From Breoghania sp037026715 (GTDB lineage Bacteria; Pseudomonadota; Alphaproteobacteria; Rhizobiales; Stappiaceae), in contig NZ_JBANCG010000008.1 in assembly GCF_037026715.1 (NCBI RefSeq), forward strand, positions 124,001 through 188,000: a stretch of DNA of 64,000 bases. The letters run 5' to 3'. The notes below the pieces were generated by a model that made no database searches, was not told where the DNA came from, and saw only the letters and a program-made list of their open reading frames with translations. The translations under genes were made by a program, and so were the position numbers. Below, one piece after another: positions 7,525 through 15,528 of this stretch; the stretch's first letter is position 1, and each line of letters begins with the position of its first letter.

Positions 7525-8667
7525 TCACCTCGGGCGAACGTGGCTTTCGTCAAGATCTGCCATGGAGGATGCGCCGATCTGGCCGAGCGTCTGGTCGACC
7601 TCGGCATTCAGGATGTCGAGCGCGCGCCGCGCGCCCGCCTCGCCTGCGGCGGCCGAACCGAAGACGAAGGGACGCCCGGCAAAGACGTAGTCGGCCCCAA
7701 GGCAATAGGCCTTGACGATGTCCGCCCCGGTGCGAATGCCGCTGTCCATCATCACCGGGATCCGGCCGTTGATCGCGCGAACGACCTCGGGCAGGCAATC
7801 GATGGCGGCAGGAGCTGCCTCCAGCTGCCGTCCGCCGTGGTTGGAGACGATGAGGCCATCGGCGCCGAGCCGCTCCGCATCGAGCGCATCCCGCGTGGAG
7901 AGAATGCCCTTGACCAGAAAAGTGCCCGGCCAGGCATCGCGCAGACGGGCGATGCGTTCCGGCGACAGGTTCGGCGAAACCTGGCTCGCCATGAAGGCGG
8001 CAAGCGTGCCCGCGTTCGCGTTCTCGTTCATGTAGGGCACATAATTGGCGAAGGTCGGCGTTCCGCGCCGCAACGTTTCCAGGATCCAGGCCGGACGCAG
8101 GGCGAAGTCGAGAATGGTTGCCAGCGACGGCTTCAACGGCAGCGAGAAACCGTTGCGCATGTCCCGGTATCGCCGGCCCGGCACCGGCACGTCGATCGTC
8201 AGGGCGACGACCTTGATGCCGGCTTCGCCCGCCCGCCGCAACATGTCGAGGGCGATCTCGTCGCTGTCTGAGACATAGAGCTGGAACCACGCGTCCGGCG
8301 CCACCTTCACGATGTCCTCGATGCTGGTCGAGGCCGCGGTGGAGAGCACGTAGGGAACGCCCGCCTCATGCGCCGTGCGGGCAAGGATCGTGTCCGTGTG
8401 CGGCCAGATCACGTTGGCGAAACCAACCGGGGCGATACCGATTGGGCCGCTCCGGCGAAGGCCGAACAGTTCCACCGATCGCGTGCGCACGCTGGCGTCG
8501 CTGAGGTTGCGCGGCTGGAGCTTCACCCGCGCCAGGGCGGCCGCGTTCTCGCAGACGGCCAGCCCCTCCCCCGCGCCGCCGTCCAGAAAATCGAATGCCA
8601 TGCGCGGCACGCGGCGCTTCGCCAGCCTGCGCAGATCTGCGATCGTTTGTATGCGATCAAGTCCCAT
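7525..8667 (-). CDS. FMN-dependent alpha-hydroxyacid dehydrogenase/oxidase (LldD family)
   Basis: A 380-residue FMN TIM-barrel enzyme that oxidises an (S)-2-hydroxy acid to the 2-oxo acid. Family marks are DFLDGGAGEG at the N-terminus, PIGIAPVGF, STAASTSIEDI, WFQLYVSDSD, LTIDVPVPGRRYRDMRNGF, the catalytic-base motif SNHGGRQ, and DSGIRTGADIVKAYCLGADYVFAGRPF for phosphate binding. L-lactate, mandelate and glycolate enzymes all share these, so substrate is open. The divergent neighbour is a TRAP uptake operon with an operator-like palindrome between them. Together with the downstream IorAB pair this favours a 2-hydroxy acid such as an aryl- or alkyl-lactate (inference). Confidence 0.92.
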   Translation of the reverse strand: MGLDRIQTIADLRRLAKRRVPRMAFDFLDGGAGEGLAVCENAAALARVKLQPRNLSDASVRTRSVELFGLRRSGPIGIAPVGFANVIWPHTDTILARTAHEAGVPYVLSTAASTSIEDIVKVAPDAWFQLYVSDSDEIALDMLRRAGEAGIKVVALTIDVPVPGRRYRDMRNGFSLPLKPSLATILDFALRPAWILETLRRGTPTFANYVPYMNENANAGTLAAFMASQVSPNLSPERIARLRDAWPGTFLVKGILSTRDALDAERLGADGLIVSNHGGRQLEAAPAAIDCLPEVVRAINGRIPVMMDSGIRTGADIVKAYCLGADYVFAGRPFVFGSAAAGEAGARRALDILNAEVDQTLGQIGASSMADLDESHVRPR

Positions 8668-8886
8668 CGGAACCGCTCATCCTCCTCATGTCGCCCTCCC
8701 GGCGACTGGCTCTGCGACCTCGAATCGCGCCGCCTCCCGCGATCATGCCCGGTCCGGCCGCCGGCGGCGAGACGCCTTCACGAAGGTTCGATCCACCTGT
8801 AGAAATGGCCGCGCGGAAGTGCATGCACCCCCTCGGGTTGCGCGAAAGACATCAAGCAACGTGCGCACTCGAAATCTGATGCTCTA
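8668..8886. other. Divergent intergenic region, left part
   Basis: The 374-bp gap 8668-9041 separates the divergent lldD-like and dctP genes. This left part holds the lldD-like leader (a GAGGAGG-type ribosome site about 13 nt before its ATG) and nothing else I recognise. The right part holds the operator and promoter listed separately. Confidence 0.4.
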
Positions 8887-8903
8887 ATTTCAATTGTTGA
8901 AAT
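8887..8903. promoter_or_regulatory. 17-bp perfect palindrome, predicted IclR operator (TRAP-1)
   Basis: ATTTCAA-TTG-TTGAAAT is a perfect dyad. The same arms with a different 3-bp centre occur at 12431-12447 upstream of the iclR gene. In both places the dyad ends 18 bp before a TTGAC(G/A) -35 box. Identical arms with identical spacing strongly suggest one regulator, most simply the local IclR protein acting from an upstream, activator-like position. Confidence 0.7.
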
Positions 8904-8921
8904 CGATGGAGCAAATAGTGT

Positions 8922-8950
8922 TTGACGCTGGGGGAAGCGGGTGACAGGAT
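8922..8950 (+). promoter_or_regulatory. Predicted sigma-70 promoter of dctPQM-1
   Basis: TTGACG at 8922-8927, then a 17-bp spacer and CAGGAT at 8945-8950. The -35 is good and the -10 weak, which fits dependence on an activator bound at 8887-8903. The implied leader to the dctP ATG is about 85 nt. Confidence 0.45.
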
Positions 8951-9041
8951 CGCATTGTTATTCGGCATAACTATCGATGTTGGAGGCGTCGAGCGGTTTC
9001 TGGCCGCGTGTCGGATACGGGAGGACCTTGGGAGGACACGA

Positions 9042-10091
9042 ATGAAATTCCGTTCACTTGCGGTGGCCGGCGCGATTGCGATCGCGTGCGCCGCCATGAC
9101 GCCCGTCGCCTCGACGGCGGCCGAAGTCACGCTGAAGCTTCACCATCTGCTGGGGCCGAAGGCGCCCGCCCAGACCCAGATGCTTGAGCCCTGGGCCAAG
9201 CGCGTGGAGGACTCTTCGGGCGGCCGGATCAAGATCGACATCTATCCCTCGATGTCGCTCGGCGGAAAACCGCCGCAGCTGGTGGGTCAGGTGCGCGACG
9301 GCGTCGTCGACATCATCTGGACCGTGCTCGGCTACACCGCCGGTCAGTTCCCCCGCTCGGAGGTCTTCGAGCTTCCCTTCATCCACACCAACAACCTCGT
9401 GGCCACCAACCTCGCCATGCGCGAGATGCTGGAAAACGGCATGCTGGCCGAAGAGTTCAAGAACATGCACGTGATCGCGCTGCACGTGCACGCGGGGCAG
9501 GCGATCCACATGGTGGACACGCCCGTGCGCAAGCCGGAGGATCTTGTCGGCAAGAAGATGCGCATTCCCTCGCGCACCGGCGCCTGGATCCTGGAAGCGC
9601 TCGGCGCCAATCCGGTCGGCATGCCCGTGCCGGATCTGCCGCAGGCGCTTTCCAAGAAGGTGGTCGACGGCGCGCTGATCCCCTTCGAGATCGTCCGCCC
9701 GCTGAAGATCCAGGAACTCACCAAGTACCAGACCGAAGGCGAAGGCCGCATCCGCTTCGGCACGACGACCTTCGTCATCGCCATGAACAAGGCGAAGTAC
9801 GAGTCCCTGCCCGACGACCTGAAGAAAGCCATCGACGACAATTCCGGCGTCGAGTTCGAAAAGGAAATCGGCCGCGTCTGGACCCAGTCCGAAGTCGGCG
9901 GCGAGGAAGCGCTGAAGGAAGCGGGCAACGAGGTGATCGAACTCGACCAGGATCAGATCGACGCTTTCCGCAAGAAGCTCGAACCGGTCGTGGAGCGTTG
10001 GGTCGCGGATGTCGAGGCCAAGGGCATCGACGGCCGCACGCTGGTGGAAACCGCCCGCGCCACCATCGCCAAGTATTCGAACGAGAAATAG
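9042..10091 (+). CDS. dctP: TRAP transporter solute-binding protein DctP (system 1)
   Basis: A 349-residue periplasmic binding protein of the DctP/TAXI-unrelated TRAP family. The ATG at 9042 follows GGGAGGAC and gives a signal peptide (residues 1-28, positively charged start, hydrophobic core, cleavage near ASTAAE). The mature protein begins EVTLKLHHLLGPKAP, followed by WAKRVEDSSGGRIKIDIYP, GVVDIIWTVLGYTAGQFPR and ELPF, which is the usual domain I core; RIPSRTGAWILEALGANPVGMPVP and the FEIVRPLKI segment form the second lobe. It is followed by dctQ and dctM. The ligand is a small carboxylate in nearly all TRAP systems; which one is not readable here. It is clearly paralogous to the protein at 42424-43482. 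Confidence 0.95.
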   Translation: MKFRSLAVAGAIAIACAAMTPVASTAAEVTLKLHHLLGPKAPAQTQMLEPWAKRVEDSSGGRIKIDIYPSMSLGGKPPQLVGQVRDGVVDIIWTVLGYTAGQFPRSEVFELPFIHTNNLVATNLAMREMLENGMLAEEFKNMHVIALHVHAGQAIHMVDTPVRKPEDLVGKKMRIPSRTGAWILEALGANPVGMPVPDLPQALSKKVVDGALIPFEIVRPLKIQELTKYQTEGEGRIRFGTTTFVIAMNKAKYESLPDDLKKAIDDNSGVEFEKEIGRVWTQSEVGGEEALKEAGNEVIELDQDQIDAFRKKLEPVVERWVADVEAKGIDGRTLVETARATIAKYSNEK

Positions 10092-10101
10092 CGCCACCAT
10101 C

Positions 10102-10650
10102 ATGAAAGATCCGGACACCAATGGTGCCACCGGTTCCGGCCGAAGCGGAGCGAGCCCCCTGTGGCTCGCCCGCGTGGCCATCCGGTCCTGGGCGATCCTC
10201 GGCGGCTTCCTGATCATCGCGCTCGTTCTGATGACCACGGCGAGCGTGATTTCGGGTTTTCTCTTCGACAAGCCGTTTCCGGGGGACTTCGAGCTGGTGG
10301 AACTCGGCGTTGCCGTGGCCGTCTTCTCTTTCCTGCCGTTCTGTCAGCTGACCGGTGCCAACGTGACGGTGGACATCTTCACCGCCTGGGCCTCGCCGCG
10401 GCTTGTCGACGGCTTCAAGCTCGTCTCGTCGCTGATCGCCGGCGCATTCGCGCTGCTGCTGCTCACCACCATGTACGACGGCATGGAATATTACCGCCAG
10501 TACAACGAGGTGACGCCCATCCTCGAAGTGCCGATCTGGTCGGTCTTCCCGGCGATCCTGTTCTCGCTCGCGCTGCTCGCGGTCGCCTCGCTGATCACCC
10601 TCATTGAGGCCGTTCAGGGCCTCGCACACCCCGCCCCGCAGTCGCTCTAG
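10102..10650 (+). CDS. dctQ: TRAP transporter small permease DctQ (system 1)
   Basis: A 182-residue inner-membrane protein with four predicted membrane segments (about residues 28-52, 65-85, 105-128 and 145-170) and the family signature GDFELVELGVAVAVFSFLP followed by NVTVDIF. The ATG at 10102 lies 10 bp after dctP and is favoured over longer in-frame options that overlap dctP. DctQ scaffolds the large permease and contacts the binding protein. It is in an operon with dctP and dctM. Confidence 0.92.
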   Translation: MKDPDTNGATGSGRSGASPLWLARVAIRSWAILGGFLIIALVLMTTASVISGFLFDKPFPGDFELVELGVAVAVFSFLPFCQLTGANVTVDIFTAWASPRLVDGFKLVSSLIAGAFALLLLTTMYDGMEYYRQYNEVTPILEVPIWSVFPAILFSLALLAVASLITLIEAVQGLAHPAPQSL

Positions 10651-10720
10651 GGCGCCGCCCCGACGCGCTCTCCAATTCCAGGCCCCGAGCTACTGGCCCA
10701 AAGAAGGCTCCAGAAACACG

Positions 10721-12043
10721 ATGGATAGCAGTCTCGTCATCGGACTGGGCGGCCTGGGCGTCCTTCTGGCGCTCATCGTCATCCGGGTTCCCATCGCCTA
10801 TTCCATGATCGTCGTCGGCCTCGGCGGCGCCGCGATCCTGTCAGGACCCCAGATCGTCCTTTACCAGCTGAAGGACCTCGCCTACGCGCAGTTCTCCATC
10901 TACGACGTGTCGGTCGTGCCGATGTTCGTGCTGATGGGCAACTTCGCCTCGCGGATCGGGCTCTCGCGCGATCTCTTCAACGCCGCCAACGCCTGGCTCG
11001 GCCGGTTCCGCGGCGGGGTGGCCATGGCGGCGGTGGCGGCCTGTGCCGGTTTCGGCGCCGTGTGCGGCTCCTCGCTCGCCACCGCCTCCACCATGGGACA
11101 GGTGGCGCTGCCGGAACTGAGGAGGCTCAACTACGCCCCCTCGCTCGCCACCGGAACGCTGGCGGCCGGCGGCACGCTGGGCATCCTGATCCCGCCCTCG
11201 GTGGTGCTGGTTATCTATGCCATCATCGTGGAGGCGAACATCGTCACCATGTTCATGGCGTCCCTCATTCCGGGTCTTCTGGCGATGGTGATGTTCATGA
11301 TCACCATCTCCATCTATTGCTGGTTCCGCCCCGAAGCCGGCCCCGTGGGCGATCCCCTCACCGCGCAGCAGCGACGAAACGCGACCGTTGCCGTCCTGCC
11401 CGTGCTGGTGATCTTCGGCCTGGTCATCGGCGGCATCTATGCGGGCGCCTTCAACCCGACGCCGGCGGCGGCCGTCGGTGCGTTCCTCGTCGCGCTTTAC
11501 GGTCTCGCGCGCGGACGCATGAGCGGCGCGACCTTCATCGGCGCGCTGCTCGACACCGCCAAGACCACCGGCATGATCTATCTGATCCTGCTCGGCGCGG
11601 AACTCCTGAAGATCTTCCTCGCCCGCGGCGGCGTTCCCCAGGCGGCGGCCGACGCGATGCTGTCGAGCGGCCTGCACCCTTACGTGATCCTGCTTCTTCT
11701 GTTGCTGGCGCTCATCATCCTCGGCTGCCTGATGGACAGCCTGTCGATGATCCTGCTCGCGATCCCCTTCTTCTGGCCCGTTCTGGTGGGGCTCGATTTC
11801 GGGATGGACGAGGAATCCCTGAAGATCTGGTTCGGCGTGATCGCGCTGGTGGTCGTGGAACTGGGACTGATCACGCCGCCGGTGGGGCTCAACGTCTTCA
11901 TCATCAACGCCATCGCCACCGACGTTCCGATGAGCCAGACGTTCAAGGGCGTGTTTCCGTTCTTCCTGACCGAACTTGTCCGCGTCGCGCTGCTGGTCAG
12001 CTTTCCGGCGATCATCCTGTTCCTGCCGCGGCTTTTGAGCTGA
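10721..12043 (+). CDS. dctM: TRAP transporter large permease DctM (system 1)
   Basis: A 440-residue sodium-coupled secondary transporter subunit with about eleven or twelve hydrophobic segments. DctM signatures include RVPIAYSMIVVGLGG, GAVCGSSLATASTMG, AGGTLGILIPPSVVLVIYA, GAFNPTPAAAVGAF and LGLITPPVGLNVFIINA. The ATG at 10721 follows AAGAAGGC and gives the usual N-terminus. It is the last gene of the dctPQM-1 operon; no intrinsic terminator with a T run is seen directly after it. Confidence 0.94.
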   Translation: MDSSLVIGLGGLGVLLALIVIRVPIAYSMIVVGLGGAAILSGPQIVLYQLKDLAYAQFSIYDVSVVPMFVLMGNFASRIGLSRDLFNAANAWLGRFRGGVAMAAVAACAGFGAVCGSSLATASTMGQVALPELRRLNYAPSLATGTLAAGGTLGILIPPSVVLVIYAIIVEANIVTMFMASLIPGLLAMVMFMITISIYCWFRPEAGPVGDPLTAQQRRNATVAVLPVLVIFGLVIGGIYAGAFNPTPAAAVGAFLVALYGLARGRMSGATFIGALLDTAKTTGMIYLILLGAELLKIFLARGGVPQAAADAMLSSGLHPYVILLLLLLALIILGCLMDSLSMILLAIPFFWPVLVGLDFGMDEESLKIWFGVIALVVVELGLITPPVGLNVFIINAIATDVPMSQTFKGVFPFFLTELVRVALLVSFPAIILFLPRLLS

Positions 12044-12429
12044 TCGCGCAGGACACGGCTATCAGGAGGACCGGGACCGGAGCTGTTCATCGTCTGGCGG
12101 AAAGCCAAGCGGCCAATCCTTCGAAACGGCCTTTCAGGCCTCCTCAGAGTCTGGCCTGAAAATGGTAACCGGTTCTTCGCCTCGGATTCTATGCGCCTTC
12201 ATACCCCTCCATCGTCATCACCCGGCGAAGTCCGGGTGATCCAGCGCGTGCCCTAAGTGCTGCGGCTCGCGGTGGATTGCCCGGACGTCACCGGGCAATG
12301 ACGGCGGAGGATCATGAGCGTGAGAAGTTGAAACCGCACAAGCGAGCGTCTCAAAGGAAGGGCCGACTGCAGAAAGACCTGCAATCATGCTCTGGCGACC
12401 CATGAAACGATCCGCCCTTCCTCGATTAG
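12044..12429. other. Intergenic region with composite repeat
   Basis: About 390 bp between dctM-1 and the iclR promoter region. It is almost filled by the composite repeat at 12110-12305; no gene is seen. Confidence 0.6.
12110..12305 (+). repeat. Composite repeat with two REP-like palindromes (copy A)
   Basis: A block of about 100 bp (containing cctttcaggcctcct and aaaatggtaaccggttctt) is joined to two palindromic units, 12213-12240 (TCACCCGG/CCGGGTGA) and 12276-12303 (ATTGCCCGG/CCGGGCAAT). The whole recurs in inverted orientation at about 31956-32150 with a similar order of parts. It is a mosaic repeat family of unknown function. Confidence 0.8.
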
Positions 12430-12448
12430 TATTTCAAATATTGAAATA
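12430..12448. promoter_or_regulatory. 19-bp perfect palindrome, predicted IclR operator (own promoter)
   Basis: T-ATTTCAA-ATA-TTGAAAT-A is a perfect dyad with the same arms as 8887-8903. It ends 18 bp upstream of the iclR -35 box (counting the 17-bp core). This predicts autoregulation of the IclR gene and coupling to the TRAP-1 operon. Confidence 0.7.
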
Positions 12449-12465
12449 TATACTTCATTAAAAGT

Positions 12466-12493
12466 TTGACAACCTGCGGACGTCACTTAGAAT
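12466..12493 (+). promoter_or_regulatory. Predicted sigma-70 promoter of iclR-iorAB
   Basis: TTGACA at 12466-12471, a 16-bp spacer, and TAGAAT at 12488-12493: a near-consensus housekeeping promoter, with a leader of about 90 nt to the GTG start. The downstream iorA gene starts 37 bp after iclR, so this promoter may serve all three genes. Confidence 0.6.
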
Positions 12494-12587
12494 TCAAAGA
12501 GATGACAGTGCTGCCGGGTGGAAAAGACCGGAGCGGCACAAAGAGAATAAGGGGCAGGTCGGGAGAACCTGCGCCGCGGGAGGAGAC

Positions 12588-13361
12588 GTGGCCGTTCAGC
12601 ACAACAATTCAGTCGCGCGCGCCTTCGCGATTCTGGATCTGTTTTCCGAAAGCCGGCCGCACCTGACGGCGGGCGACGTGGCGCGCGCGCTTTCGCTCAA
12701 CAATGTCACCGCTCACCGTTTCCTGCATTCGCTGGAAGCGGTCGGCGCGCTGGTGCCGGTCAGCCGCGGCACCTACCGGCTCGGCCATCTCTTCGTCGAT
12801 CTCGCCCGCCGCGTGACGTCTCACCAGGCGCTGGCCGAGACCGCGCAGCCGGTTCTCGACTGGGTGGCGGAAACGCTGAACGAAAGCGCCATGGCCTCCG
12901 TCTTCGAGGGCGGCAGCGTCGTCTGCCTCGCCACCACCAAGCCAAAGCGGCATCTGTTTGTCGATCTGAGGCCCGGCATGCGGCTGGAAGCGCATTGCAC
13001 CTCGCAGGGAAAGATCTGGCTCGCCAGCCTCGACGACAAGACGCTCGCCCGGGTTCTCGACCAGATGCCGCTGAAGGGCCTGACCGGGCGCACCATCACC
13101 GAGCGCCCGAGGCTGGAGCGCGAGATCGCGACCGTGCGCGAACAGGGCTACGCCATCAATGACGGCGAGCGCGAGGAAGGCCTGCGCACCATCGCCGTGC
13201 CGGTCCTGGGCCGCGACGGGCGGATGATCACCGGGCTTTCCGTCTACGGTCCGGCCTCGCGGATCGACAACAGGGCGCTGGAGGCGGCGCATGCGGCGCT
13301 GAAGCAGGCGGCATCGCGGCTCGTCGATGCGCTTTACGGCGCGAACGCGTTGCCGCGCTGA
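12588..13361 (+). CDS. IclR-family transcriptional regulator
   Basis: A 257-residue regulator with an N-terminal winged helix-turn-helix (about residues 8-70: VARAFAILDLFSE, LTAGDVARALSLNNVTAHRFLHSLEAVGAL) and a C-terminal IclR effector domain (HCTSQGKIWLA, GYAINDGEREEGLRTIAVPVLGRDGRMITGLSVYGP). The start is GTG at 12588 behind an AGGAG site at 12581-12585. The effector domain usually binds a small aromatic or carboxylic acid. It probably controls its own gene, iorAB downstream, and the TRAP-1 operon through the shared palindrome. The divergent alpha-hydroxyacid dehydrogenase may be included. Confidence 0.93.
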   Translation: MAVQHNNSVARAFAILDLFSESRPHLTAGDVARALSLNNVTAHRFLHSLEAVGALVPVSRGTYRLGHLFVDLARRVTSHQALAETAQPVLDWVAETLNESAMASVFEGGSVVCLATTKPKRHLFVDLRPGMRLEAHCTSQGKIWLASLDDKTLARVLDQMPLKGLTGRTITERPRLEREIATVREQGYAINDGEREEGLRTIAVPVLGRDGRMITGLSVYGPASRIDNRALEAAHAALKQAASRLVDALYGANALPR

Positions 13362-13398
13362 ACGCACGTGCGGCCAGCGGCCATCAGGAGGGGAGACC

Positions 13399-15528
13399 AT
13401 GGAACGCACATTCGAGAACGAGATCGGGCTTCTGCGGCTCGGTGCCGGCGAGACCTTTCGCGGCGAAGGCATCCTCGCCATCACCAAGGGGTTGCTGCAA
13501 TCGGGCGTCTCCTATGTCGGCGGCTATCAGGGCGCGCCGGTCTCCCATCTTCTCGACGTGCTGGTCTCGGCCCGCGACCTCATGGGCGAGATGGGCATTC
13601 ATGTGGAATCCTGCGCCAACGAGGCCTCGGCCGCGGCCATGCTGGCGGCCTCGATCAACTATCCGGTGCGCGGCGCGGTGACGTGGAAGTCCATCGTCGG
13701 CACCAACGTCGCCTCCGACGCCCTCTCCAATCTTGCCTCGACCGGCGTCACCGGCGGGGCGCTGATCGTCATCGGCGAGGATTTCGGCGAGGGTGCCAGC
13801 GTCATCCAGGAGCGCACCTACGCCTATGCGATGAAGTCCGCCATGCTGCTCGTCGACCCGCGCCCCAATCTCGCCTCCATGGTCGACATGGTCGAGCACG
13901 CCTTCGCGCTGTCGGAGGCCTCGCACATGCCGGCGATGATGCAGCTCAGGATCCGCGCCTGCCATGTGCAGGGCGAATTCACCGCGCGCAACAACGTGAA
14001 ACCTGCCCATGGCACAAACTCGAAATTCAGCGAGCCGGCGGACTTCTTCTATCCCCGCCTCGCCCATCCGCCGGTGATCTATTCGCAGGAGGTCAACAAG
14101 GTCTCCGAGCGCATTCCCGCAGCGCGGGCCTATATCCGCGAGCATGGGCTCAACGACCGCATCGCCGGCACAAAGCCCAGCCGCCTCGGCCTCGTCATCC
14201 AGGGCGGGCTCTACAACACCGTCATGCGCCAGCTTGGCGAGATGGGGCTGGCGGACGAGAACGGCACGCCCGACATCGATATCCTCTGCCTGAACGTGAC
14301 CTATCCGCTGGTGCCCGACGAACTCATCGCGTTCGCCCGCGACAAGGACCGGGTGCTCGTCATCGAGGAAGGTAACCCCGCCTACATGGAGCAGCAGATG
14401 CTGCGCATGACCGTCGATGCGGGCCTTTCCACGCGCATCGACGGCAAGAACTACCTGCCGGAGGCCGGCGAATACACCGGCGAGGTTCTGGCGGCGGGGC
14501 TCGGCCGCTATTTTCTGGAAAACGGCGGCAATATCCTCGATCTCGATGCCATCCGGCGCCGGATGGAGCGGATGGAAAAGGTCCGGGCCGCGGCAGGCGC
14601 ATTGCTGGAAGCGCCCCTGCCCCCACGCCAGCCGACATTCTGCACCGGCTGCCCGGAGCGCCCGGTCTTCGGCGCCATCAAGCTGGCGGAACGCACCGTC
14701 GGCAAGGTGCATGTCTCCGCCGACATCGGCTGCCACGCCTTCGGCACCTTCGCGCCCTTCAACCAGGGCAACTCGATCCTCGGCTACGGCCTGTCGCTGG
14801 CCTCCATGGCGGCGGTGACGCCGATGCAGGAGCGCCGGTCGCTCGCCATCATGGGAGACGGCGGCTTCTGGCATAACGGCGTGCAGACAGGTGTCGCCTC
14901 CAATCTCTACAACAAGGGCGACGGCGTCCTCATCATCATGAACAACGGCTACACCTCGGCCACCGGCCAGCAGGTGATCCCGTCCTCCAAGCATTCGGAG
15001 ATCTTCGGCACCGGCGCCAAGATCGCCACGACGCTTGAGGCCATGGGCGTCAAATGGCTGAGAACGGTGCGCACCTATTCGGTGGAGACGATGGTGAAGA
15101 CGCTGAAGGAAGCTTTCACCACCACGCAGAAAGGCCTGAAGGTCATCATCGCCGACGGCGAATGCATGCTGGCGCGCCAGCGTCGCGAGCGCTCGGAAAA
15201 GGCACAGGCGCTGAAGGAGGGCCGCCGGGTCGAGCAGGCGAAATTCGGCGTCGATGCGGAGGTGTGCACCGGCGATCATTCCTGCATCCGGCTTTCCGGC
15301 TGCCCGAGCCTCGGTGTCGCGACCAATCCCGATCCCTTGCGCAAGGATCCGATCGCGGAGGTGAAGCAGGATTGCGTCGCCTGCGGGCTCTGCGGGGAGA
15401 TGGCGCACGCCGCCGTGCTGTGCCCGTCCTTCTACCGGGCCGCGCGCATCCACAATGCCGGCTGGTTCGAACGCACGCTGCATCGCATCCGCACCCGCGT
15501 CATCGGCGCCATGGCGGGGGCGGCATAA
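13399..15528 (+). CDS. iorA: Indolepyruvate ferredoxin oxidoreductase, alpha subunit
   Basis: A 709-residue thiamine-dependent 2-oxoacid:ferredoxin oxidoreductase subunit that turns an aryl-pyruvate plus CoA into aryl-acetyl-CoA and CO2, passing electrons to ferredoxin. The TPP motif starts GDG at 486-488 and closes with NN at 515-516. CTGCPERP near residue 415 and the C-terminal double cluster domain (cysteines from about 623, CTGDHSC, and from 659, CVACGLC) are the IorA [4Fe-4S] ligands. The ATG at 13399 follows AGGAGGGGAG. It lies 37 bp after iclR and abuts iorB. Such enzymes are best known in anaerobes and archaea but also occur in aerobic proteobacteria for aromatic amino acid catabolism. 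Confidence 0.92.
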   Translation: MERTFENEIGLLRLGAGETFRGEGILAITKGLLQSGVSYVGGYQGAPVSHLLDVLVSARDLMGEMGIHVESCANEASAAAMLAASINYPVRGAVTWKSIVGTNVASDALSNLASTGVTGGALIVIGEDFGEGASVIQERTYAYAMKSAMLLVDPRPNLASMVDMVEHAFALSEASHMPAMMQLRIRACHVQGEFTARNNVKPAHGTNSKFSEPADFFYPRLAHPPVIYSQEVNKVSERIPAARAYIREHGLNDRIAGTKPSRLGLVIQGGLYNTVMRQLGEMGLADENGTPDIDILCLNVTYPLVPDELIAFARDKDRVLVIEEGNPAYMEQQMLRMTVDAGLSTRIDGKNYLPEAGEYTGEVLAAGLGRYFLENGGNILDLDAIRRRMERMEKVRAAAGALLEAPLPPRQPTFCTGCPERPVFGAIKLAERTVGKVHVSADIGCHAFGTFAPFNQGNSILGYGLSLASMAAVTPMQERRSLAIMGDGGFWHNGVQTGVASNLYNKGDGVLIIMNNGYTSATGQQVIPSSKHSEIFGTGAKIATTLEAMGVKWLRTVRTYSVETMVKTLKEAFTTTQKGLKVIIADGECMLARQRRERSEKAQALKEGRRVEQAKFGVDAEVCTGDHSCIRLSGCPSLGVATNPDPLRKDPIAEVKQDCVACGLCGEMAHAAVLCPSFYRAARIHNAGWFERTLHRIRTRVIGAMAGAA

